A DNA stretch of 64,000 bases from Streptomyces sp. CB02261. Lineage in GTDB: Bacteria > Actinomycetota > Actinomycetes > Streptomycetales > Streptomycetaceae. Shown piece after piece: positions 8,973 through 17,200 of the stretch. The DNA lies in assembly GCF_001905665.1 (NCBI RefSeq), contig NZ_LIVX01000005.1, positions 549,690-613,689 on the forward strand. Direction: 5' to 3'. The notes under the pieces were generated by a model that saw only the letters and a program-made list of their open reading frames with translations, did not search any database and was not told where the DNA came from. The stretch's first letter is position 1. The number at the start of each line of letters is the position of its first letter. A program made the translations under genes and the position numbers.

Positions 8973-9269
8973 ATGCCCCTCACTCTTGTCGTGCTCGCCC
9001 TATGGGCGATCGCCTTCCTCACGTTCAACACCGTCGTCAGCGTCCGGGTCTGGCGGATCAGTACGCTGCCGCGCCGGCGACGGGCCCTTCCCGGGCTACT
9101 GCTGTGCGCCGGTCTCGCGGCCAGTCTCAGCCGGGCCACCGGAGCCACCGCCATCGCCGAGACGCTCGCCTTCCCCCTCTTCGTGGCCACGGCGGCGATC
9201 GGCCTGTTCGAGCTACGCCGCCACCGGGTGCGTTCCTCCCGCCCCGATGATTCGGGCGCTCTGACGTGA
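8973..9269 (+). CDS. Small membrane protein
   Basis: A 98-residue protein with about three hydrophobic helices (LTLVVLALWAIAFLTFNTVV, LPGLLLCAGLAASL, then TLAFPLFVATAAIGLFEL) and basic loops. The ATG has GGAG eight bases upstream. The stop overlaps the next start (GTGA), so the two are co-translated. I do not recognise the family. Its position just after ktrAB suggests, but does not prove, a link to ion transport. Confidence 0.65.
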   Translation: MPLTLVVLALWAIAFLTFNTVVSVRVWRISTLPRRRRALPGLLLCAGLAASLSRATGATAIAETLAFPLFVATAAIGLFELRRHRVRSSRPDDSGALT

Positions 9270-9577
9270 GTACCTGGGCGAGCTGGACACTGCTGATCGG
9301 CGGCGCGGCGCTGCTCCTGGTGCCAAGCACCGCCGTTCTCCTGGGCTGGAGGCCGGGCCGCCTCGCCCGGACAGGCGCGCCCACCCGCCTGCTGGGTGCC
9401 GCGGGCGTCACGCTGTACGCGGCCGTGCTGACCGACGAGGTGGCACGCCTGGCCGGGGCGACAGGCGGCGTACTGAGGGCATGCGCCTACAGCGCCCTGG
9501 GAATGATCGGGTGCTCGATCGTCCTCGTGATCCTGTACGACGTTCTGGCGGGGCGATCCCGGTCGGGGCGTCGATGA
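9266..9577 (+). CDS. Small membrane protein coupled to the preceding gene
   Basis: A 103-residue protein with an N-terminal helix (WTLLIGGAALLLVPSTAVLL), a second (LLGAAGVTLYAAVLTDEVARL) and a third (ALGMIGCSIVLVILYDVL). Its GTG overlaps the upstream TGA by four bases. Unrecognised; likely forms a two-component membrane unit with the 98-residue protein. Confidence 0.65.
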   Translation: MSTWASWTLLIGGAALLLVPSTAVLLGWRPGRLARTGAPTRLLGAAGVTLYAAVLTDEVARLAGATGGVLRACAYSALGMIGCSIVLVILYDVLAGRSRSGRR

Positions 9578-9623
9578 CCAGGCGTGCGGCACTGCCTGAG
9601 GAACCCGGCGCAGACGCGTGATC

Positions 9624-9803
9624 TCATCGCTGTGCCCGGACCGAGACGGCCACGGCGGCAGCGAACGCGAGCGCCAGCGACCCGACACCGAACAGAGGCG
9701 TCTGCAGCTGTGGGACGAAGTACATGAAAGCTCCGGCGGCTGTCAGTACGGACCCGCTCGCCAGCAGTGGGACGGACGGTCCGGTTCCAGCGGTCCATGG
9801 CAT
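9624..9803 (-). CDS. 59-residue small membrane protein
   Basis: A short leftward gene. The ATG at 9803 has GAGGGGG about ten bases upstream. The product begins MPWTAGTGPSVPLLASG and contains two hydrophobic helices (SVLTAAGAFMYFVPQL, then FGVGSLALAFAAAVAVSV) ending in a basic tail. Frame, ribosome site and amphipathic layout support a real small membrane protein. Function unknown. Confidence 0.6.
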   Translation of the reverse strand: MPWTAGTGPSVPLLASGSVLTAAGAFMYFVPQLQTPLFGVGSLALAFAAAVAVSVRAQR

Positions 9804-9887
9804 TTGACGGCCCCCTCAGATCGACAACGAGCATACGAGCCCCGCCCTGTGCGCGCGGGGAACCGCGTGACGTCCCACCTCTTCGGG

Positions 9888-10199
9888 CTATGGAGGACCG
9901 TGGCCGTCGGGCGCCGAACGAGCGGAGAGCGCTGTCGGCCCTCCGTCGCTGCCCTCGGGCGGGGCGGACCGATCGCTCGGTATGACGGGGAGGATCAGCG
10001 CCAGCAGGGCGATGACGGCGAGTACGGCTGCTGCCACGACGCGGCGGCTACGGCCTGGGCTGGGGCGATCGCGGGTGATGCCGGCGCTCGGGGAACTGTG
10101 CGTTCAGCGAGTCGATCAGGGAGGCCAGGCGGGATCGTCGTGAGTGAGACTGCGCTCGATTTCGCCGAGGATCCGTGGGGCATCGGTGGAGTGACTCAT
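9888..10199 (-). pseudogene. DUF3040 membrane protein with two compensating frameshifts
   Basis: From the ATG at 10199 the product begins MSHSTDAPRILGEIERSLTH, the DUF3040 signature. It stops after DDPAWPP because one base appears to be missing near 10118. Restoring it gives LASLIDSLNAQFPERRH in the next frame. A second shift of opposite sign near 10070 returns to the original frame, which then encodes a clean membrane helix (VVAAAVLAVIALLALILPV) and runs to the TAG at 9888. The total would be about 103 residues. Either a decaying gene or two base-call errors. Confidence 0.65.
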
Positions 10200-10272
10200 G
10201 GTGACCGCCTAGGGGCGAAGACGGTGGACAGACGGTCCTTCCACCCCCCAGTTTGCCCGACCAGCCCCGTGA

Positions 10273-11334
10273 TCACAGGGGCTGGTCGGGCCAGTTCAGG
10301 AGGCGGGCGCCGACGACAGCGGTCTGGAGGGTGTAGCGCTGGACCGGGTCGCCGGGGTCGGCTCCGGTGAGGCGGTGGATGCGCTCAAGCCGGTAGGTCA
10401 TCGCCCGCACGCTGAGGCTGAGGCGACGGGCCGCCTGGGCGGTGACGCAGCCGGTGTCGAAGTACGCGGCAAGAGTGTCCAGAAGTGGCTTCGCGCCGCC
10501 ACGAGCCTCCCTGAGCGGTCCGAGCACCGTGCTGACGAGATCTGCCATGGCCTGTCGGTCGCGTGTCAGAACGGGGTAGACGAGGAGGTCGGCGGCGTAC
10601 AGGACCGGCTCGTCCAAGCCCATGCGGTCGGCCAGGTCGAGGGCGTTGAGGGCCTCCTCGTAGGAGTGGACGACGCCGCCAGCACCCGGGTGCGCGCGGC
10701 CGACGGCCACCTGGCCGCCGTCGGTGGCGGCGTACGCCTGCTTGGCGAAGTGGGCGAGCACGTCGGGCTGGTCGGCAGGGGCGACGCAGATCAGCCTGCC
10801 GTCCTTGGTGGTGAGCAGGATGCGGCGGTTGCCGAAGCGGGTGGCGAGGGAGGCTTCGACGGTACGGGTGACCTCGTAGCCGTCGCTGTACGGCTCCCGC
10901 CCCTGGGCGACGGCCACGGCGTGCGCGTGGGACAGCAGCAGCCCGAAACGTTCGGCACGTTCCGCCAGTCTGCCCAGATCGCTCCGGCCGTAGAGCAGGT
11001 CGTCGATGAACTCGCGCCGTGCGGCCTCCTCCTGCCGCACTGCCAGGCGCTGGGCGCGTTCGTGGCCCTCGGCGAACGCGTCGACGGCCTGTCCGACGGC
11101 GCTCAGGAGGTGGTCGGCGGCGGCCCTCGGAAGCCCGGGCCGCACCCGTTCGGCGGCGGAGAGATGCGCCCGGACGAGAGCCCGCAGCCCAAGACCGGCC
11201 TCCGCCGCCCGCTCCCCGCGAGAGCGCAGGGCGTCGCGTTCCTCGCGAGACAGGCCGCGGCCGGTCGCGCAGACGTCCGTCAGGATCGCTGCGTACCCGT
11301 CCAGGTACTCCTCACTCGGTTCCCTCTCCGTCAC
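10273..11334 (-). CDS. PucR/CdaR-type helix-turn-helix regulator
   Basis: A 353-residue regulator. The middle (about residues 150-270) resembles the GGDEF-like domain of PucR/CdaR proteins. The C-terminus carries the PucR helix-turn-helix: LLDTLAAYFDTGCVTAQAAR, then LSLSVRAMTYRLERIHRLTG. Such proteins act as activators that sense small metabolites. I chose the GTG at 11334 (GGGAGGGG upstream) over a start 31 codons earlier. Its upstream DNA has three phased TGACG repeats (11352-11378), so autoregulation is possible. It diverges from the YqiJ/flotillin/ATPase run and could control it (inference). Confidence 0.85.
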   Translation of the reverse strand: MTEREPSEEYLDGYAAILTDVCATGRGLSREERDALRSRGERAAEAGLGLRALVRAHLSAAERVRPGLPRAAADHLLSAVGQAVDAFAEGHERAQRLAVRQEEAARREFIDDLLYGRSDLGRLAERAERFGLLLSHAHAVAVAQGREPYSDGYEVTRTVEASLATRFGNRRILLTTKDGRLICVAPADQPDVLAHFAKQAYAATDGGQVAVGRAHPGAGGVVHSYEEALNALDLADRMGLDEPVLYAADLLVYPVLTRDRQAMADLVSTVLGPLREARGGAKPLLDTLAAYFDTGCVTAQAARRLSLSVRAMTYRLERIHRLTGADPGDPVQRYTLQTAVVGARLLNWPDQPL

Positions 11335-11351
11335 GGCCCCTCCCGGCTTCC

Positions 11352-11378
11352 TGACGCGTCTCTGACGAGTTCTTGACG
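11352..11378. promoter_or_regulatory. Three TGACG direct repeats at 11-bp spacing
   Basis: TGACG occurs at 11352, 11363 and 11374, exactly one helical turn apart, 18-44 bases upstream of the regulator start at 11334. Phased direct repeats of this type are usual for binding sites of regulators that bind one DNA face. Inferred operator for the PucR-type protein or for the divergent unit. Confidence 0.4.
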
Positions 11379-11561
11379 CGAAGGGACCAAGCCTGGCACG
11401 TCCCCCGGGAGGGCTCGCCACCGGCATCAGGGAGACGTCAAAGACTTCCGGGTTACGGCAATGCGAAGGAAGGTGACTCTGCTTCAGGATGGCTGTCGGA
11501 AGGGCATGGGCCTTGGTCTGATGCCGGAGGACGGAAGCCGCGACACGTCAGGGGGAGAGCC

Positions 11562-11942
11562 ATGGGGGAGTTCCTGAACGCCGCCGTCGGCTTCCCCTCG
11601 TTGTCGTTCAGTGCGGCCGTGGTCGCCGTGGCGGTGTTCTGGCTGCTGGTGGTGTGCGGTGCCGTGGAGCGCGACGGCTTCGACGGCGACGTGGATTCCG
11701 AAGCGCTGCGTCTCGGCCGGGTGCCCGTCGCGGTGGCGGCCTCCCTGTTCATCGTGGGCGGCTGGATCCTGAGCGTCACCGGCTCCGTGCTCCTCGGCCT
11801 CGCCGATGTGCCCCGACCCTTCTCTGCTCTCCTCTCGCTCGCCTTGCTGGTGCTCGCTCCCGTCGCCTCGTGGTGGGTGACCCGGCGCCTCGTGCGGCCG
11901 CTGGCGAAGCTCTTTCCCGACGAACCCGGGCCCCTCCGGTAG
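11562..11942 (+). CDS. YqiJ-like flotillin partner, short form without OB domain
   Basis: A 126-residue protein with a GGGGGAGAG ribosome site. It begins MGEFLNAAVGFPSLSFSAAV and has three membrane helices (VVAVAVFWLLVVCG, VAVAASLFIVGGWILSVTG, then LLSLALLVLAPVASWWV). This matches the N-terminal half of YqiJ-type proteins encoded beside flotillins. Those normally go on into an OB-fold domain. Here the protein stops right after the membrane part (FPDEPGPLR) and a hairpin follows at once, so the short form looks settled. It is first in a run with flotillin and a giant ATPase. Confidence 0.7.
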   Translation: MGEFLNAAVGFPSLSFSAAVVAVAVFWLLVVCGAVERDGFDGDVDSEALRLGRVPVAVAASLFIVGGWILSVTGSVLLGLADVPRPFSALLSLALLVLAPVASWWVTRRLVRPLAKLFPDEPGPLR

Positions 11943-11965
11943 GACTCCGCGGACCCGGCGGAGTC
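11943..11965 (+). terminator. Hairpin after the YqiJ-like gene
   Basis: GACTCCGC and GCGGAGTC form a perfect 8-bp stem around a 7-base loop, one base after the stop codon. No T-run follows, as is common in Streptomyces. It may attenuate transcription into the flotillin gene. Confidence 0.55.
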
Positions 11966-12132
11966 TCCCGAACGGGACCGGACCGCCGCCGCCGGGCGGC
12001 ACCATCTCCCCGCGCCCGCACGGCGACGCAGGTAACAGTTCCTCGGGTAGCACCCGTCATCCGGTGCGCGCCCTCCTGTCCCGCCGCCCGAGCCTGCGGC
12101 TTCCCTCTTCCTTCATCGACACGGGGTTCCTC

Positions 12133-14157
12133 ATGGATGCCATCACCTCGGGCATCGGCGTGCTCGTCGCCGTTGTCCTGTTCATCGTCGTCGCCTCGCT
12201 CCTCGTGGTCAGCCGGCTGTTCCGCAAGGTGGAGCAGGGCAAGGCGCTGATCGTCTCGAAGATGCGGAAGGTCGACGTCACCTTCACCGGGCAGGTCGTC
12301 CTGCCCGTCCTGCACAAGGCCGAGGTCATGGACATCTCGGTGAAGACCATCGAGATCTCCCGGACCGGGCGCGACGGTCTGATCTGCCGGGACAACATCC
12401 GCGCCGACATCCGGATCTCGTTCTTCGTCCGCGTCAACAAGACCGTGGAGGACGTCATCAAGGTCGCCCAGGCCATCGGAACGGCACGCGCCAGCGACAA
12501 GGAGACGCTGCAGGAGCTGTTCAACGCCAAGTTCTCCGAGGCGCTCAAGACCGTCGGCAAGCAGCTCGACTTCACCGACCTCTACACCAAGCGCGAGGAG
12601 CTCCGCTTCCGGATCATCGAGATCATCGGCATCGACCTCAACGGCTACAGCCTGGAGGACGCGGCCATCGACTACCTGGAGCAGACCCCGCTGTCCCAGC
12701 TCGACCCCGGCAACATCCTCGACGCCCAGGGCATCCGCAAGATCACCGAACTGACCGCGGTGGAGAACGTCCGGACGAACGAGTTCCGCCAGCACGAGCA
12801 GAAGGAGATCACCCGGCAGAACGTCGACGCCCGCGAAGCCATCCTGGAGCTGGAGCGGCGCCAGGCCGACGCCGAGATCAAGCAGAAGCGCGAGATCGAC
12901 ACCGTCCGGGCCCGGGAGGAGGCCGAGACCGCGAGGGTGGTGGAGGAGGAGCGGCTGCGGGCCCAGAGCGCCTTCCTGAAGACGGAGGAGCAGCTCGGCA
13001 TCCAGCGGGAGAACCAGGCCCGCGAGGTGGCGGTGGCGCAGAAGAACCGCGAGCGGGTCATCGCCGTGGAGAACGAGCGGATCGAGAAGGACCGCCTCCT
13101 CGAAGTCATCGCCCGCGACCGGGAGACCGAGCTGACCCGCATCTCTGCTGAGAAGGAGGTGGAGTCGGAGCGCCGGGACATCGCAGAGGTGATCCGCGAG
13201 CGGATCGCGGTGGACCGTACGGTCGCCGAGCAGGAGGAGTCGATCAAGCGGCTGCGGACGGTCGAGGAGGCCGAGCGCACCCGGCAGGCCGTCGTCATCG
13301 CCGCCGAGGCGGAGGCCCAGGAGAGGCTGGTCAAGGACATCAAGGCGGCCGAGGCCGCCGAGCAGGCCGCCGTCCACCGGGCCGCCGAACAGCTCACCCT
13401 CGCCGAGGCCCGCAACAAGGCCGCCGACATGGACGCCCGCGCCAAGATCCGCCTCGCCGAGGGCATCCAGGCCGAAGCCGCCGCCGAAGGCCTCGCGGCC
13501 GCGCAGGTACGGGAGAAAGAGGCCGACGCCATCCAGAAGACCGGCCGCGCCGAGGCCGAGGCGACCGAGGCACGCCTGCGTGCGGAGGCCGAGGGGCTGC
13601 GGGCCAAGGCGCTCGCGGAGGCCACCGCGATCGGCGAGAAGCTCAAGTCCGAGGCGGAGGGGCTGAACCAGAAGGCGATCGCCGTCGCCGCGTTCGACGA
13701 GGCCTCCCGCACCCACGAGGAGTACCGGCTGCGCCTGGAGGCGGAGAAGGAGATCCGGCTCGCCGGCCTCGACGTGCAGCGGCAGGTCGCCGAGGCGCAG
13801 GCCACCGTGCTCGCCACCGGCCTGGAGAACGCCGACATCAACATCGTCGGCGGGGAGTCGGTCTTCCTCGACCGGCTCGTGCAGTCCGTCGCGCTCGGCA
13901 AGTCCGTCGACGGCTTCATGGATCACTCGCAGACCGCGCAGGCGCTGGCCGGCCCGTGGCTTATGGGGGAGGGGTCCTTCACCGAGGACCTCACCCGGGT
14001 GCTCGGCTCGCTCTCCAGCGCCGACGTGCAGAACCTCAGCGTCTCCGCTCTGCTCGCGAAGGTCATGAAGTCCGGCGTGCTCGACGCGCACGCCCCCGGC
14101 CCGGCCACCGCCGCCCTGGCCGAGACCGCCGCGCTGAACGGCGCGGCCACGAACTGA
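12133..14157 (+). CDS. Large flotillin (YqiK-type SPFH protein)
   Basis: A 674-residue protein. The ATG at 12133 begins MDAITSGIGVLVAVVLFIVV, giving one membrane helix at the N-terminus. The SPFH/Band-7 domain follows (VVSRLFRKVEQGKALIVSKM; about residues 30-220). A very long coiled coil of charged heptads (about 220-590) is rich in AEA and EAE repeats. The C-terminus (VGGESVFLDRLVQSVALGKS) is conserved in YqiK proteins. It is longer than the 476-residue flotillin at 3689. Placement after a YqiJ-like protein and before a DUF3686-type ATPase matches a recurring SPFH-ATPase neighbourhood in actinobacteria. Confidence 0.9.
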   Translation: MDAITSGIGVLVAVVLFIVVASLLVVSRLFRKVEQGKALIVSKMRKVDVTFTGQVVLPVLHKAEVMDISVKTIEISRTGRDGLICRDNIRADIRISFFVRVNKTVEDVIKVAQAIGTARASDKETLQELFNAKFSEALKTVGKQLDFTDLYTKREELRFRIIEIIGIDLNGYSLEDAAIDYLEQTPLSQLDPGNILDAQGIRKITELTAVENVRTNEFRQHEQKEITRQNVDAREAILELERRQADAEIKQKREIDTVRAREEAETARVVEEERLRAQSAFLKTEEQLGIQRENQAREVAVAQKNRERVIAVENERIEKDRLLEVIARDRETELTRISAEKEVESERRDIAEVIRERIAVDRTVAEQEESIKRLRTVEEAERTRQAVVIAAEAEAQERLVKDIKAAEAAEQAAVHRAAEQLTLAEARNKAADMDARAKIRLAEGIQAEAAAEGLAAAQVREKEADAIQKTGRAEAEATEARLRAEAEGLRAKALAEATAIGEKLKSEAEGLNQKAIAVAAFDEASRTHEEYRLRLEAEKEIRLAGLDVQRQVAEAQATVLATGLENADINIVGGESVFLDRLVQSVALGKSVDGFMDHSQTAQALAGPWLMGEGSFTEDLTRVLGSLSSADVQNLSVSALLAKVMKSGVLDAHAPGPATAALAETAALNGAATN

Positions 14158-14177
14158 CCGCCCCGGGGGGAGCGGTC
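14156..14177 (+). terminator. Weak hairpin between flotillin and ATPase genes
   Basis: GACCGC and GCGGTC flank a G/C-rich 10-base loop across the flotillin stop codon. The stem is short, so partial attenuation is more likely than full termination. Confidence 0.3.
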
Positions 14178-14254
14178 ATAGCGGGTCCGGTGCCGGCATA
14201 CGGGGGTTGTCGGCGCCGGACCCGCATCCATCACGGGACAAGGAGCGGATCGAC

Positions 14255-17200
14255 ATGAGCACCGGAATCGACCAGGACACGTACGCGGTGCTGCGCGACC
14301 GCCTCTCGGCGCAGGCGGCAGAGCTGGCCGGGCGTGCCGAGGCGCTCAACACCGCCCGCACCACCGCCTTCGGTTCCGGTGGGCTGTCTCTCACCGGCAC
14401 CGCCAGCGTCCGCACCGAGGGCGCCGGGGTACTGCTGGACGTCGCCGCTGTCGGGGACGACGTCCTCTTGTTCGGCTCCCACCCGGCCTCCGCGCAGAGC
14501 GCCGAGCCGTCGGTCGCCGACGTCTTCACCCTCCACGACCGGGACCTGAACCCGCTGTCCGAGGACGCGGTGCCCGGCCTCCTCGACGACCCCGGCTTCG
14601 TACGGGAGTTCTCGGCGCTGCACCGGTACTTCCGGGGCGCGCGCCTGCTCCGCCTGCGACGCGTGGAGAGCCGGCTCCTCGCCGTCTTCCGGACCGGGCA
14701 GAAGGCCGACGACATCCGCGTCCTGCGCTGGTCCGTCGGGCCGTCCGGCGAGACGCGGTTCCTCGACGCCCTGGGAGAACGCGACCACGTCTTCCCGCCC
14801 TCGCACGACGTCGACTGGGTGGACACGACCCGCGACGACCACGTCCAGGGCCGGCATCCGCACATCTCACTCGGCGGCCGCCTCTTCGTCTCCACGGTCG
14901 GCGGGGCGCTGACGCTCAAGACGGAGAACGACGCCGAGAGGGCCGAGGGCGTGTACGCCGAGCCGGTCGACGAGCCGCTCCAGGCACTGGCTGACGCCGA
15001 GGTCGCGTACGCGGTCGTAGGGGCCCTGACCCTGGTGCGTGTCCGCCCGTACAAAGAGGAGGTCGTCCGCCACCTCGTCTTCAACGCTCTCACCGGGAGC
15101 GTGGTCAGGCTCGACGGCATCGGTCAGTCGTGTATGCGGCTGCCCGAGGACGAGGGAATCGTCTTCCCCGGGGGCTACTGCCTCGCCTCCGGTGCGGTGA
15201 AGACCTTCGACACCGACACCTCGGACCTGGTCTTCGACCGGGCGATCCGTTCGTCCGACGGCGAGAACCTCCTCTTCGCCTTCCACACCCGGCCGGAGCG
15301 CCGCGGTCTCCTCCTGCCGTACAACCTGATCCGCAAGGAGATCGCCCATCCGGTGTCCTGCCGCGGATACGCGCTGCTCGACGACGGGACGATGGTCGTG
15401 CTGCGCGACGAGACCGGAGAGCCCGGCCGGGTCCACCCCGTGCAGATCTGGCGGACCCCGTACGTCTCCGACACGCATGCGACCCCTGCCGTGGACGGTC
15501 CGCTGGCCCGCATCGGCAACGCGGATCTCGTCCGGGGGATCGCCGACTGCCTGACGATCGCCCGTCAGGCCACCGAGCTGACCCCCGCCGGCGAGGTCTA
15601 CGAGGCCCTCGTCGCCGCCTGCGTGCGCGCGGGCGACGTCCACCACTGGCTGGGCGACCCGGAGACCGGCGACCTGCGCACCCCACTGACCGAACTCCGG
15701 GCCACCGCAGCGCAAGTCCTCGACGAGTTCGAGACGGTGACCACGCTCACCCGGCAGGCGGCGGAGGCTTTCGCGGACTCCGCTCAGCAGGTCGGCCGGC
15801 TGGTCCGGCGCATCCGGGGCGAGGCGCCCGCCACGGCCGAGGAGTGGATCTCCCGGATCACCGAGCTCCGCCGGGCGCAGGGCCACTTGGTGACCCTGAA
15901 GGACATGCGGTACGCCGACACGGACGGCATCGACACCCTCGCCGGGGACGTCGAGGCCGACATCGCCTCGGCTGCCCAGCGGGCCTTCGCCTTCCTCCGG
16001 CGGGAGGACGCCTTCACCAGCCACCACGCCGAGGCGGAACGGCTCGCGACCCAGGCCGGCGCCGTCACCACCGTGGCGGGCGCGGGCCCGGTCGCCGAAC
16101 GGCTCGACACGCACACCGCCGGCCTGCGGACGCTCAGCGAGATCATCGCCGGCCTCGACATCGGCGACGCCACCGTCCGCACCTCGATCCTGGAACGGAT
16201 CGCCGACGTCCTGGGGGCGCTGAACCGCGCCCGGGCCCTCCTCGCCGCCCGCCGCGCCGAACTCCTCGACCAGGAGGGGCGGGCGGAGTTCGCCGCCGAG
16301 TTCGCCCTGCTCGGCCAGACCGCCACCGGCGCGCTGGCCGCCGCGGACACCCCCGACCGCTGCGAGGGCCAGCTCGGCCGGCTGCTGCTCCAGCTGGAGA
16401 ACCTGGAGTCCCGCTTCGCCGAGCACGACGGCTTCCTCGGCGAGATCGCCGACAAGCGCGCCGAGCTGTACGACGCGTTCGCCGCGCGCAGGCAGTCCCT
16501 CCAGGACGCCCGCGCCCGCCGCGCCGAGCGCCTCGCGGCATCGGCCGGCCGCGCCCTGGAAGCGGTCGCCCGGCGAGCCGGAACGCTGGCCGACCTGGAC
16601 GAGGTGAACACGTACTTCGCCTCCGACCCCATGGTCGCCAAGATCCGGCGCACCGGCGCCGAGCTGCGGGAACTCGGCGAGGAGGCACGGGCGGAGGAAC
16701 TGGAGAGCCGCCTCGGCGCCGCCCGGCAGGAAGCAGGTCGCTCGCTGCGGGACCGCAGCGAGCTCTTCGCCGACGGCGGCGCCACGATCCGGCTCGGCCG
16801 GCACCGCTTCGCCCGCAACCGGCAGGCCCCCGAGCTGACCCTCGTACCGCACGAGGACACCCTCGCCCTCAGCCTGACCGGAACCGACTACCGCGTGCCC
16901 CTCACCGACCCGGACTTCGCCGAGACCCGCCCGTTCTGGGACCGGACCCTGCCCTCGGAGTCGCCCGACGTCTACCGGTCCGAATACCTCGCCGCGCGCC
17001 TCCTCGCCGAGCACGGCGCCGGCACACTGGCGGGGGAGGACCTGGCCGCGCTCGCGCGACGGGCCGCCGAGGCCGCGTACGACGAGGGGTACGAGCGCGG
17101 CGTCCACGACCACGACGCGGCGGCGATCCTGCAGGCCCTCCTCCGGCTCCACGCAAGCATCGGACTGCTCAGGTACCCGGCTCCGGCACGCGCGGCCGCC

